The notes: a model not told the origin generated them from the letters alone. Counted from the stretch's first letter, positions 1-11,346 are shown. The stretch: DNA of 64,000 nucleotides from Sorex araneus (GCF_027595985.1 NC_073304.1:138739262-138803261), one strand, 5' to 3'. Translations and numbers: made by a program.

Positions 1-56
1 GCTATCAGTTTAGTTTTGACTATGGAATTGATAATTTCAGATGGTTCAACTTAACT

Positions 57-226
57 TTTTTTTTCTTTTTGGGATACACTGATGATTTTCAGAGGTTACT
101 CCTGGCTCTGCACTTGGGAATTACAATTGGCGGTGCTTAAGGGACCTTATGGAATGCTGGGGATTGAAACCGGGTCAGCCATGTACATGGCAAACACCCT
201 AACCACTGTACTATTGCTCCAGCCCC
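57..226 (-). mobile_element. SOR-type tRNA-derived SINE
   Basis: Antisense copy: T-rich tail at 57-70, then the tail, middle and tRNA-like head ending CTCCAGCCCC at 226. Full length and moderately diverged (for example CATGTACATGGCAAACACC in the head). Confidence 0.9.
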
Positions 227-885
227 CTCAACTTAATATTTCTAAGTATTTCAGAGAGACATGATGTTTAGAGAATACCAGTTACTAAAGACCAATACAG
301 TCCAATAGAAATCCCCACTCAAAGCTCCACTGACCAACACATGGCTCTGGAGCACTTAAAAGTATTCCTAGTACTGTGACAAAGAAACTTGAATTTTAAA
401 TTTTATTTCAATTATTTTTTAAAAGTTCAAATAGTGTTGACAGATCTTATTCTGCTGAATATCTTGAGAGCACAAGTACAAGTCTTTTGTCCTGATAATC
501 TTTTCAAAGAATTTTGTGTAGTTAACTGCCTTGGAAGATTGTATAGTATTTCCTGCCAGAGCAGAAATTTGCTTTTTTATGCAGGATAATAAACATTATG
601 TGTGCCATCAAGGCACACAAGGCCTGTGGCCCACTACTAAAGGCTGGACTTCTTTGGGGCTTCTCAACAGAAGACCACCACTTCCACATTTAAGTTGGTA
701 TATTTCATTTCCATTTCACTAGAGAGTCTCAAGGATTTGATGTGATCATTCAACTGTGACTGTTCATTGTGCTGTAAGTAATAAGGTTTTATTTGTATTA
801 TTGACTCTGGAAAAAAAAAAGTTCAAATAGTTCCATGGCCTAAGTGCAGGATAACATAGATCTTTGGAGTTTTGTCTGTTGTTCT
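227..885. other. Single-copy intronic stretch
   Basis: AT-rich sequence with no recognisable gene, RNA or repeat. Short open frames here have no family resemblance. Confidence 0.6.
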
Positions 886-1035
886 TTATTTTCTTGGTTT
901 TGGAACAACACCTGGAAGTGCTTAGGGCTTACTCCTGGCTTTGTGCTCAAGGATCACTCCACGAGATCATATATGATGCCAGGGAATGAACCTGGATCAG
1001 CTGCATGCAAGGCAAGTGCCTTAGGATCCTGACCA
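886..1035 (-). mobile_element. Old degenerate SOR-type SINE
   Basis: The landmarks 'ggcttactcctggctttgtgctcaaggatcactcc' (in part) and 'gctgcatgcaaggcaagtgcc' (in part) are visible in antisense order, with many substitutions and loss of the head end. Confidence 0.7.
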
Positions 1036-1076
1036 ACACAGATCTTGACAAATTCTTTAGATAAGAACTAGGTCTT

Positions 1077-1251
1077 GGGACTGGCGAAATAGCACAGCAG
1101 GCAGGGCATTTGCCTTGCATGCAGCCGACCCGGGTTCGATTCCCAGCGTCCCATATGGTCCCCTGAGCACCTCCAGGGGATAATTCTTGAGTGCAGAGCC
1201 AGGAGTAACCCCTGTGCATCACCAGGTGTGACCCAAAAATAAAAAAAAAAG
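1077..1251 (+). mobile_element. SOR-type SINE
   Basis: Sense copy with an intact pol III B box (GGTTCGATTCC, 1134-1144), the tail landmark GTGACCCAAAAAT and a poly(A)-rich end to 1251. Little diverged. Confidence 0.92.
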
Positions 1252-1815
1252 AAAGAACTAGGTCTTATGGATAGCATTTGAGAACCGCCACATACACAGG
1301 GCATGCTTCATAAAAAATTAAAAGCGCCTTCCTGCATTGCTACTTTTTCAACTAATTCCCCAACTGCCGTTCCAACTGAAGTTCTTAATTTCCACCTTCC
1401 AGTGCTGAGTACCCCTTTAGGTAACTACTGCCCCAGCAGGTGAACATTCAGAAGGTTGCTGCTGGGTAACAAAAGCTGGCCTAACACAACCTGACCTGCT
1501 GGCCTTCAAGTTCTAATAAATCTGAACGGGAATAACCATCGCTACTCTATGGGCCAGGGGTCGCAACAGCTGTATCTTGCTGTAATTCACTACCCTACAG
1601 CAAGGCCTATACACATGTCAAAGTTGTGGGAACTGAGTCTGAACAATAAACCTTAAAAACTAAGCTGAGTTCAGCTACAGTTGTCCAATGAGATAAACAG
1701 AAAAATAATGACAGTATTTTCACAGGAGTAGTCTTACCTCATTGAGTCAACAATTGGGATTATGGGACCGGCTTTAAGTATCTCAGGTATAGGCGTTACC
1801 GCTGGATAGTACAGT
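1252..1815. other. Single-copy intronic stretch
   Basis: No gene, RNA or repeat recognised between the SINE copies. Confidence 0.6.
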
Positions 1816-1827
1816 CTCTATGTTCAT

Positions 1828-2066
1828 CACTGTATCACTGTCATCCCGTTGCTCATCAATTTTCTCGAGTGGGCACCAGTAACGTCTCCATTGTGAGACT
1901 CATTACTGTTTTTGAGTAGTAAACCACGGGTAGCTTGCCAGGCTCTGCCGTATGGGCGGCATACTCTCGGTAGCTTGCCAGGCTCTCCTCTAGGGGCGGA
2001 CGAATCAAACCCGGGTCGGCCACACGCAAGGCAAACACCCTACCTGCTGTGCTATCGTTCCAGCCC
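1828..2066 (-). mobile_element. Second-family shrew SINE (SOR head, non-A tail)
   Basis: Antisense copy bounded by a perfect 12-bp target-site duplication, CTCTATGTTCAT at 1816-1827 and 2067-2078. It shares the tRNA-like head (B box at about 2008-2018) with the common SINE. The body is different and contains two copies of a 'tagcttgccaggctct' unit. On its sense strand the element ends GGATGACAGTGATACAGTG directly at the TSD, with no poly(A). Confidence 0.9.
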
Positions 2067-2078
2067 CTCTATGTTCAT

Positions 2079-3689
2079 AACTGATTTTTTTTATTCTACT
2101 AAACCAAGATTTTAACCAAGAAAAATAAAAGAATTTTTTTAAAGAACTGTTGATTCCCTGACTGTGGTGATTCCCCTTCTTGGTTCAAACTCTCAGGAAT
2201 AAAGGAACAAGTGAGAAGAGTCTGGGGTGACAGTTTAAAAAGGTGCCCTTACTACAGAATAAACCAATATTCCAATTAAATCATTTGCATTCAATCACTT
2301 AAACAACTTGGTGCTGTGTAATTATGCAGCCTGTTGACTTAGGGCTCATTTCAGCAAAGAGCATAATTGCTCGAATGTGACTCAATGATTCAAGATTTAT
2401 TTAAAACTCTTCCATCACCGAAAAATATTCCTGCACCAACGAACCACTTTAACGCATTATCTTTAGAGATGTTCAGGGCCTGATTCCTAACTGGAAAAAG
2501 AAAGGGAAAACAGAGTTTTGTTATAGCACTGTGTCTTGTTATAGGTCTTACCATGGGATGCTCTCTACTTCCCACCCCCTGAGACTCCTTTTCTTGTCCC
2601 CTCCCCAATACAGTCCTCGAGGTATCAATGGGCCCAGAAACTCTGCCAGGCCAGTCAGATTTGCACCTTTCCTCTTGTACAGGAGAGAAGGATATAGTAG
2701 CTCCAGGGCCTCAGGACCGGAAGCATCTTTCTGGAAAGGAAATGGCTGGCTGGCCAGAGTGGGCTGACCTTTAGAAAGTTCGTAGAAGAATGAAGACGTC
2801 ATCACTAGCAAGTAGCATAGCATTATGCTACAGATGACCAAGATTTATGTGCTGCTAGAGAAGGGGACATTACAAAACCTGAACACAGACATACAACATA
2901 AGGAAGAAGGCACAGGATGGAAACGAATCTATGCTCTGGCCCGCAGAAGGTTGGTGTCCAGCTGGCAGCTGTCCTCCTGGGAATGTGGGACAGGGACAGC
3001 AGCTGGATCTGCAGCTTCTTGGTGGTTTGGGCCCCTCGATTCCAGAAAGTGCTATCTGATGTGCCCCACTCTACGTTCTGGCATGCTGGGCAAAGAGAGC
3101 AGGGGTGTTAGCTGCTCAGAGCTTTCAAAGTTTCATTTCCTTGGCTCTTCCCAGTCTCTGCTGACCTCTGACCTCAGGAGTTATTGCCAAACCGCTTTCT
3201 GTTTGCACAAGATCCTAGTTTTCTCCAGCACTTGTCCAGCGGCTGCCTGGACCCTACTGTGAGTGGGTGGTACTATCTCCAGGTTACAGATAAGGAAACC
3301 CGGGTTCAGGAGGATAAGGAACCTGCGCAAAGGGTTTCTACGCGTGGCATGGGGGTGGAATCCCGACCTGGAACTTTGAAGAGCCGTGCCAGTGTCTGCA
3401 AGCGGCAGCAGCAGGCAGCCAGGCGCCAGCTCTCCCTTCCCTGCATGCCAGAAGGCCCCAGAAAACTCATCTGAACAGTAACAGCCGACACTTGTTGACT
3501 GCTTGTAGGTGCTGGGTCTTCGAAAATTTTCTCCTTAGTGAAAGTGCTCTGTAGATTTTTTCCGGCGGGAAGGAGGCCACCCCAGCCCGTGGGACAGCTG
3601 GCGCTGGGAGTTCTCCACCCCCACTCCTTAACCATTATCCCACGCGGGGCACAATTTATGACCTGGGCTCTGCAGACGGGTGCCGGAAG
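2079..3689. other. Single-copy intronic stretch with MIR-like relic
   Basis: No exon recognised. About 3265-3350 resembles a mammalian MIR core (ttacagataaggaaac signature). Otherwise it looks unique, rising in GC toward the CpG island. Confidence 0.5.
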
Positions 3690-5310
3690 TTTTCCGGACA
3701 CCCCCTTGAAGTGCGGAGCGCTGGTGGGGGTGGCCGGGCGGCCGCAGGCCGGGTGCCAGCGCGCTTGGCCGGCCGAGCCGGAGGTGCCCATTTCCGTCCC
3801 GGCCTGGCATCGCCGGCCCATTCATCGCGGCGCGGGCGGGGCGGCCAAAGCCCGGGCCCGAGCCCCGCGCCCCGCGCCCCGCACCGCGCTCCCGGGCGCG
3901 TCGGGCCCCGCGAACCCGCCCCCGGCCCCGCCGCCAGGGGGAGCAGGGAGCTGCGTCCCGCAACTCCGGGAAGTTGCCACCGCGGCGCCCCCGTGCCCGC
4001 CCGCCGCCCGCCGTCGGGGGCCGTCCGAGCTCGGGCTGCGGCGGCGGCGGGCGGCTCGGCCGGCCGCGGGCCCCCATTCAAAGCCGCCCGCCCGCCCACC
4101 CCCGCCGGCCTCCGTCGCCTTCCGCCCCCCGCCCGCCCCCCGCAGCCCGGACTCCTGCCCGGCAACGTCATCCGGCCGCTTCCCGAAACTTAACCCCTTC
4201 CTCCGCCAGCTGTGCGCCGCCCCGCCCGCCGCCAACTTTCTTCGCCCAACTTCGGAGCGCGCGGGCCGGCCCGACGGCCCGGCCGGGAGGGGCGGAGGGA
4301 GGGGTTGCCACGTCGCGCCGCTCGGCGGCCGCCGCTCCCCGCCGGCGGCCAGGGGCGTGGGGGTCGGCGGCGCGGGGCGCGCCCCGCCGACGGCCCCGCA
4401 CGGGGTTCGGCCCGGCACACGCCCCCGGGCCCCGACGCGGCCCCGACGGCCCCCGGCCGCAGCGACAGCGGGCGGCGCCGCCGGGGGAGGGGCGGCCAAG
4501 GAGACGTGTCACTCGCGGCGCGGCCGCTCCGGCCCCGGCGCCCCGACGGCCCGGCCGGCGCCCGCCGCCGCCGCCGCTGCCGCCGCGGGGCCCGGCCAAG
4601 TTTCTTACCTGCAGCCCGAGACGCGGGAGGGAGAGCGGGAGGGCAGGAGCCGCAGCCGCCGCTACCACGGAACCGGGAGGGAGGAACCCGCCGAGCCTCC
4701 AACGAGAAGCCGCCCGAGCAGCTGCAAGCGCCGCGACCCCGACGCCGCCCGCCCCGTCCGCCGCCCGCTCCGGCCGCTCGCTAGCTGCGTGCGCGCGTGT
4801 GGAGTCGTGGCACTTTCTGCCTCGGAGCTGGCGAACGGCCCCCTCCGCCGGGATCGCCGCCTCCAGCCTTCCCCACCCGGCCAGCCATTCATCGAGGCGT
4901 CTCTTCCGATTGGCCGGCCATCCGTCACTCCGCGGGCCGCGGGCCAGTCAGAGCGCGGGCGGCCGAGTCGCGGCGGCGACCATTGGACGAAGAGGAGGGT
5001 CTCCTCCTGGCCAATGGGAGAGGGGAGGAGCCGCAGGGCCCGTGGGGGCGGGGCCGGAGAGGGGCGGGGTCGCGCGGCGCGGCGAGCGGCCCTGCGCGGG
5101 GGTGGGGCGGGGCCGGAACGCCCAACCAAACGGGGAGAGGGGCGCCAGCCGGCCCCGCCTACTCGGCCCCGCGCCGTAGCTCGCCTCGGCCCGCTCGGGG
5201 CCCACTCCGCTCAGGCAGGTCGAGGAGGGTTCGAATCCCGGCCGTACGGGGCCTGCGTCTGCGGACCCCGCCGGGCTGAGGTAGCGGTGGGTGGCACCCT
5301 GAGCAACCCC
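3690..5310. promoter_or_regulatory. RRBP1: CpG island promoter, presumed RRBP1
   Basis: About 1.6 kb of extremely GC- and CpG-rich sequence stands alone in an otherwise AT-leaning window. Within 4900-5130 there are CCAAT boxes in both orientations (ATTGG at 4909-4913 and 4982-4986, CCAAT at 5011-5015) and repeated GC boxes of the GGGGCGGGGC type (about 5046-5066 and 5103-5114). No TATA box is clear. The donor on the minus strand at 4608 puts the transcribed part below about 4840, so the CCAAT/GC-box cluster is where a minus-strand core promoter should be. RRBP1 encodes the ER ribosome-binding protein 1 (p180); the assignment is by synteny with BANF2. A housekeeping-type dispersed start is expected. 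Confidence 0.85.
4609..4840 (-). other. RRBP1: Non-coding first exon (5' UTR), presumed RRBP1; 5' end approximate
   Basis: On the minus strand the sequence CTGCAG|GTAAGAAA (4614 down to 4601) is a near-perfect splice donor, with exon end at 4609 and intron GT at 4608-4607. Upstream of it to about 4840 the minus strand has no ATG, which fits a 5' UTR exon. The transcription start is not visible; about 4840 is a guess from the distance to the CCAAT boxes at 4909-5015. Human RRBP1 begins with a non-coding exon, so this is consistent. Alternative: first exon of an unrelated non-coding transcript from the same island. Confidence 0.6.
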
Positions 5311-8300
5311 GAACGGCCTGGAGAAATGCTTTATTTAAACCCAGCTAACACGCGCCCCCCACCCCCACCCGCAGCAAAAGCAGTACCCCCTCTTGGCAGA
5401 GATGTGAGGACAAGTTCTGCTGGCCTCCTGGGGCTTAGCTTGGAGAAGGCAAGGCCCTATCTTCAAAGAGATTGCAGTCATCCCCAGAAACAATATAGTT
5501 AAGTTGAGAGAGGAAATGGGATGGAAAGGCCAGAGGGTGCAAAAGGAATTGAAAGTGGAAAGTCATTGCACCCATTTTGGGGCAGGTACAATTGAGGCAT
5601 AATTTGCTTTACTAGCCCAAACCACAGCTGGCAAGGCAATAATTACAATTCACTTTATGGCATTTCACTAAGTGCAATGAGATGGATGGGAAGGCCTGAT
5701 CCAAGAAAACTCAACTGTTTTCTAAAAACTTAACCGAATGGTACTTCATTCCATAGCATTCCCCCCATGTAATGGTCTATCATTTTCTCTCTGATAACCA
5801 AACAAGTCTTCCAATTAAGATAGATTTAGGCCTGGTTTTTAACCATTATATCACTGTCTTATAGAGCTAAGTCTTTGAACTTGAGCCAAAGTCAGCTTCT
5901 TAGAAAATTAAAGTTTCTGAGCGACCAAGAGACTTGCTGCAGACTAACTTGCTTGCCTTGCTCCACCACCCCCTCGTCCCTGGTCTGGTGCTTGCAGGAT
6001 CCTCTTCCTAATATCTATTTCTTGGATCACACAGCCATGCCTTCTGTTACTCATACTGTGTAAATCTCTAGAAGGGTGTGGAAATTCTAAGCTATCCTGA
6101 GAAAATAAAGTTGAAATTAAACCATTCCTATTTTTTAATCTCAGCAATTCCTTACCATATTAATGATTAATCAATAGGAATTAACCCGAGTTAGCTTTCA
6201 ACACTCAGTCTTTTTCCAGTGATGAGTCCTGGCTTGAAAGAAAAATAAGGAATCCTACTAGTTATAATCGACCTTGAGTAAGCTAGTTTACCTCTCCGAA
6301 TATAAGTGACTCCTCTGGGCTAATAATTAGACCCCAAAAGGAGGGTCTACACTTTCTTAGGAGAATTCAAACCCTGTTTGGGTCTTAGGGAAGAAATTTA
6401 ATTCATTCAGTCACTCATTCACTTGTGTTTATTAAGTGCCTGGAATTCACTATCAACCTGAACACAGCCTAGAGTGCTAAACAGATCAAGCAAGGACCCA
6501 GTTGTGGTGAGACCCTTCCTTGATCCTGTTCCCTGTTTGTTGTGGTTTTCCCAGAGAAACAGATCCCTAAAGGAGGGTTTGGCTTCATGTAATTCATATG
6601 GGATGCAATCAAAGAAATCATTGGTAGAGAGTGAGGATGGGATGGAATAGGATGAAGAGGAGCTGCGGTAGTGAGCAAGCGGTAGCTGCTGGAGGCACCA
6701 GGGCCAGCTTCGCTGGGCCAGCTAGGGTCACATCCCCAAGGTGACCGACCCATCCTGGGGACAAGAAAATGGGTTGTCTACTCACTGGCGGTCCTCTTAG
6801 TTGAAGACTTCTTTTGGGGAGCACTTTCATGGGTGTCCCCCCTCCACCCTATTGGCCACAGAAAGTCTTCCATCAGAAAGAAGCAGCTTCTCACCAGGAG
6901 CCCTGGACAGCTGGGTGAGCGCCTGGCGGGCTGGGAATGTCTTCTGTGTGGAGTGAGCTGCAGAGTGGAGGCTCAGGAAATACAGGTTCCATAAATATTG
7001 TTAACTGAATTATAGGATTGCAAGATCCCTGGGAGTGAGGGTTTCACTTAAAAAAAAGTTAATTAAAAAAAAGTGTGTATGTTGGAGGTGGAATAGGGGT
7101 GGGGGGGTGCTTTCTGCTCCCTTCTGCATTTTCACATTTGGTTTGGCTGCCACACAGCCTGTGATTCAGATGGGAAAAGAGACCAGGCTTGAGCTTTTAC
7201 TCTTCCTCTCCATGCACCCCTGCCCCCCCTCCATTCTCCCACTGCCCCCACCCCTACCCCCAGCCACGCTGTACTGGGGAGTCCCTGTACCCCAGCTGTG
7301 GTATCCTCATAAGACTTGGAGCTAAGAAATCAACCCCTCTCCACAAGGCGTCAGAGGGGCCAGGTCAGCCCATACTATGCTGGCCTGACTTACAGTCGCT
7401 GCTGAGCCTTCTTGGCCTCACTCAGCCTTGTTTCCTCTCAAGGTTTATCTTGGAAAACTCAGAACTACTCCAAAGACATAGGGGTGTGTGCAGGAGGGTG
7501 GGGGGCAGTCAAGGGGCTTCACCTCAGCCCAGGTAGTCTCTGAAAACAGGTCTGTAGCTGCCGAATGACACAACCTCCCGTGGCCCAGGAGAGAGCCCAC
7601 GGTCCCACTCAGTGTAGCCTCCGTGTCCTGTCCGCTCAGTGTCAGGCACTCAGTCAGAACCTGGGAAACGTCCCCAGGATGCCAGTCCCTTTAGGGCTCA
7701 TCACCTGTAGAAAGGATATTATAACCTCAGGTAAGCTGAGTAGTCAGAGAAAAGCCCAGGTGGTTAGGGGCTGTGGGTTGGGACACAAACCAGACGGAGT
7801 GGACCAAAAGGTGGAGATGTGAGGAGATACCATGTGGCCAAGCCAACCACTTCAGGAGGGGAGAGCCTGATGAGCCACGCCGTGGGCAAAGGCCTGGGGG
7901 CTTAAGACAGCATGATGCATGAGGGCTGGAATGAGTTGTTGTATTTTGCCAAAAACTTAAGAGTGAAGGAGTGCCTTGGAAGAGCTGAATCTCGAAAGGT
8001 GATCCCTGTGAACATGAAGAACTGTTTGCATGTAAATATTCCAGAGCTTGGGGGTACTGATGGTTACACAGCCAGGGTGAAACTCATCAAGTCATACACA
8101 CTCTTGAAAAGGGTGACTCTGACCAGTAAACAAATGCTTTAATCAACCTGATGCCCCTCCCCCAAAAAGTATGTATTAGGTTCTAGTTGCATACTAAAAA
8201 CAAATAAACCCTTTTTATTAGGAAAAACTAAACACATAAGAATAATTGCCTTGTATGGCCCATTAACTCATGAGAGTGCTTTGCTCTCAATTACTAATTA

Positions 8301-9201
8301 CTGCAAATATTATTTTAAAAGAGGAAGCAGCCAGATAAAAATATATTATCTCCTACAACATAAAAAGAATGGCTTTATCCACATCTAGGAAAGAATGATA
8401 AATGACAGCATAAAATATCATGGGAAGGTGGGGGAGTCATAAGAATATGAACACTAGATAACAATGTATCTTCAGGAATTAGGACATGTGGGACATCTTT
8501 GGGATGCCCTACACACCAGTCAAATGGTTTCATCCTGACAACTACCCCCCAAGGGTTGTCCAGTTCCTACCTCCATCAGGAGGTGCAGATGCTGCAGCTG
8601 AGGGTCTGCCCACTGTCTCCAGGGCTAGTCAAGAGGCCCATATGGCCCTGGAGACTGTGAGTGGGGCCTCTGCAGTTAGGACTCAGCAGATGTGCTCTGT
8701 GCAGGGGGAATAACATCAGGGAGCCTCCCCTCTAGTGGTGCCAATCCCAAGGAGGTCCTGTGGTCAGTGGTCACCATGAGCATCACCACAGCACCCTTTC
8801 AGGAGAAAGCGGTGCAGCTGGGGTGGGGAACCTGCTATGTCACAGTATCATGCCCTTAGGTATCAAGGGTTGTGTGTGTGTGTGGGGGTGGGTGGGTGGG
8901 AGGTGTCCTTTATGATGGGTGTTTCAGAGGTGAAGCAGATGAGACATGGCATCTACAGGGTCTAAGAGACAAGGAGGAGTCACTTGGGAGGCCATTTCCA
9001 GCCCAAATGAGAGACAATGTGGTGTCACTGCTGGGACAAGGACAGGCGAATAAACTGGTGAGAAACAAGAGTTGGGGGTGAATAGATACTGCAGGAAGTG
9101 TGGCAAGCTCGACTCAAGGAGACTTCCGTGACTTAAGGCTAAAGACTATGGGCTGAGGCTCAGGGGTCAAGGCCAATGGGTAGACCATTTTGGAAACCTT
9201 G
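5311..9201. other. Intergenic stretch, largely single-copy
   Basis: No gene recognised. About 6395-6460 resembles the end of an L2 (attcattcagtcactcattc, ttaagtgcctgg). There is a short (GT)n/(GGT)n run near 8871-8903 and a C-rich run near 7220-7262. Remaining open frames have no family resemblance. Confidence 0.5.
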
Positions 9202-10145
9202 GCTGGGGAAATAGCATAAGAGTTAGCAAAGTTGCTGAACGACCAAGATCCAAAGGCCAGCTACACTGCTTCTGGTGCCAGCAAGTGCTTGTAGCCATGT
9301 CTCTAGACTGTGAACTAAGCCTTTGCCCCATGCCAGCTGAGGAGGGGAAATATCCTTCTTCCTCGATTTTCCTTCCCTTTGTAGGAAGAAGTGGCGTGGC
9401 ATCCACCATATTATGGGACTTTTAAGCAGGTATGAACTTGGTGGCATGGAACGGAGGAAAAAAAAAATGTGTTTTGAACTTGAAATGGCAGGATGCTTGG
9501 GCAGTCTCAGGCCGGGGCCGATACTGGCTTGCGCTCCACCGAGATTCAACCCGGGCGGCCATGCTTTTGCACGGCCGCTTTGCTGCTGAACGACCAAGAT
9601 CCAGAGGCCAGCTACACTACTTCTGGTCCCAGCAAGTGCTTTCAGCCATGTCTCTAGACTGTGAACTAAGCCTCAGCCCCATGCTGCCCCAGGAAGGGAA
9701 ATGATACAATTTCCAACATAAATCTCCCTGGACTTAATTACTAAAGTACAGACATCCTAAACCGTGCGACTTCATATCTCTTCATTCTCACCAATGGAAA
9801 ACTAATTATCAAATGCTTCCTTGTTAGTAGGGCCGTATTTTTGGGGGGGTAAACTCCAACAACAATAGTGAATTGTGTGTTGAAACTCCAACAACAAGAG
9901 TGAGTTTTGTGTTGAAATATGAAATGTAATCAAGGTAAAGAGAAAATGAAGTGAAATGTATCAGTTATGCAGGCGGGGGTAGGGGGTGGGGTGTGGGAGG
10001 TATACTGGGGTTTTTTGGTGGTGGAATATGGGCACTGGTGAAAGGACGGGTGTTTGAGCATTATATAACTGAGACATAAGCCTGAGAACTTTGTAACTTT
10101 CCACACGATGATTCAATAAAATAAATTAACAAAAAATAAATCATT

Positions 10146-10318
10146 GGGGCCGGAGCGATAGCACAGCGGGTAGGGCATTCGCCTTGCACGCGGCCGACCC
10201 GGGTTCGATCCCCGGCATCCCATATGGTCCCCCAAACACCGCCAGGAGTAATTCCTGAGTGCAAAGCCAGGAGTAACCCCTGAGCATCGCTGGGTGTGAC
10301 CCAAAAAAAAAAGCAAAA
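10146..10318 (+). mobile_element. Young SOR-type SINE
   Basis: Near-consensus copy starting GGGGCCGGAGCGATAGCACA with an intact B box (GGTTCGATCCC). It is inserted in the A-rich tail of the preceding element and flanked by imperfect AAAAATAAATCATTG-like repeats. Confidence 0.95.
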
Positions 10319-10539
10319 ATAAAAATCATTGTATTGCCCTTAGGTGGCAAGAGAATGGGGGCAGCAAGGAAGAGCAGAAGTAGGAAATCTGGTTAGAGGA
10401 AATGAAAGTGGTTTGCACTGCTATACAGTTGCATGAGTGGAGAAAAATATGTAGAGAACCCTCTACTATCTAATCAACACATATTTATATGAAAGCTAAG
10501 GTTAAAAAATAAAGCTAGTTAATTTTTACTTTAAAGAAT

Positions 10540-10893
10540 ATGTCAGTCCAGATGGAATAGAGAAGGGATCACTAAGAAAATGATGGCCAGAGAAATCGGT
10601 TGGGATGGGAGATGTGTGTTGAAAGCAGATAAAGGACCAAACATGATGGCCTCTCAGTATCTGCATTGCAAACCATAATGCTCAAAAATAGAAAGAGAGT
10701 ATGGGGAATATTGTCTGCCATGGAGGCAGGGGGAGGGTAGGAAAGATGGGGGTATACTGGGGATATTGACGGTGGGGAATGTGCACTGGTGGAGGGATGG
10801 GTGTTTGATCATTGTGTGATTGTAGCTCAGACATTAAAGCTTGTAACTATATCTTACTGTGAATCAGTACAATTTAAAAAGACAATGTAAAAA
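10540..10893 (+). mobile_element. L1 3' UTR fragment
   Basis: Collinear with the 3' UTR of the L1s at 13.4-15.8 kb: the GGACCAAACATGATGGCCTC block, a G-rich run, GCACTGGTGGAGGGATGGGT and a poly(A) end. Confidence 0.85.
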
Positions 10894-11224
10894 AAAAAGA
10901 GTTAGCAAAGTATGTGTGCCTGACTCTGGTTTTATCCCTGGCACCACTTGACCCCCATAAACATTGCCAGGTTTGGCCCTAGAGACTCCTGAACACCACT
11001 AAGATTGTGGTCCCCAGCATTATAGTCTAAAAGTACCACATTCTATGGCCCTAGCTATGAATTATACAGTCCAGCTGGCCAAGTATCACTGGGATTGCCC
11101 CCACCCCCACCCCAGGCCCATTGGCTACTGCTTGGGAGACAAAAAACATACAAACAAAACACAGTTTGGAAATCTAAGCATGAGTGGAGAGTTAGGGTTC
11201 ATGCATTAATGCAGATTATCTACA

Positions 11225-11283
11225 ACTTATTACCTGTACTGCAAATCATAATGCCCAAAAGGAGAGAGGGAGGAGAGGGGGAA

Positions 11284-11346
<63 letters not shown>

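Larger units (their letters stand above)
1..4608 (-). other. RRBP1: Presumed RRBP1 intron 1 (partial)
   Basis: Everything to the left of the splice donor at 4608/4607 on the minus strand would be the 5' part of the first intron of the gene whose promoter is the CpG island. I see no coding exon in it. It holds several SINEs (listed separately), a MIR-like relic near 3265-3350 and otherwise single-copy DNA (227-885, 1251-1815, 2079-3260). Gene identity comes only from synteny: in human, RRBP1 lies head-to-head with BANF2. The intron assignment follows from the donor and is firmer than the gene name. Confidence 0.6.
9233..10896 (+). mobile_element. Composite retroposon insertion (unrecognised family, SINE, L1 3' end)
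   Basis: Delimited by the 15-bp TSD at 9218-9232/10897-10911 and ending in poly(A). In order it holds an unrecognised segment (9233-9440), a related longer copy with an A-rich end (about 9480-10139), a SOR SINE (10146-10313), an unrecognised 220 bp, and an L1 3' UTR (about 10540-10880). Segments 9231-9350 and 9581-9701 are about 88-90% identical by eye. It is either a chimeric retrotranscript or successive insertions. Confidence 0.75.
9202..11030 (+). mobile_element. Old SINE split by a 1.66-kb composite insertion
   Basis: The SINE head (9202-9232) and the remaining SINE body (10912-11030) belong together: both ends of the intervening DNA carry AAGAGTTAGCAAAGT (9218-9232 and 10897-10911), a perfect 15-bp TSD. 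The split SINE itself is very degenerate, which indicates age. Confidence 0.8.

Noticed and set aside
1077..1250. SINE heads as functional tRNA genes
   Set aside because: They carry A and B boxes but no cloverleaf acceptor stem, and are followed by SINE body and A-rich tails.
5226..5240. tRNA gene suggested by GGTTCGAATCC
   Set aside because: There is no acceptor stem, D arm or A box at the right distance, so only an isolated B box remains.
3538..5502. 654-codon open frame through the CpG island
   Set aside because: GC-rich DNA rarely contains stops, and several long frames on both strands overlap here. The composition is Pro/Arg/Ala/Gly-rich with no domain, and the region looks like a promoter with a minus-strand donor.
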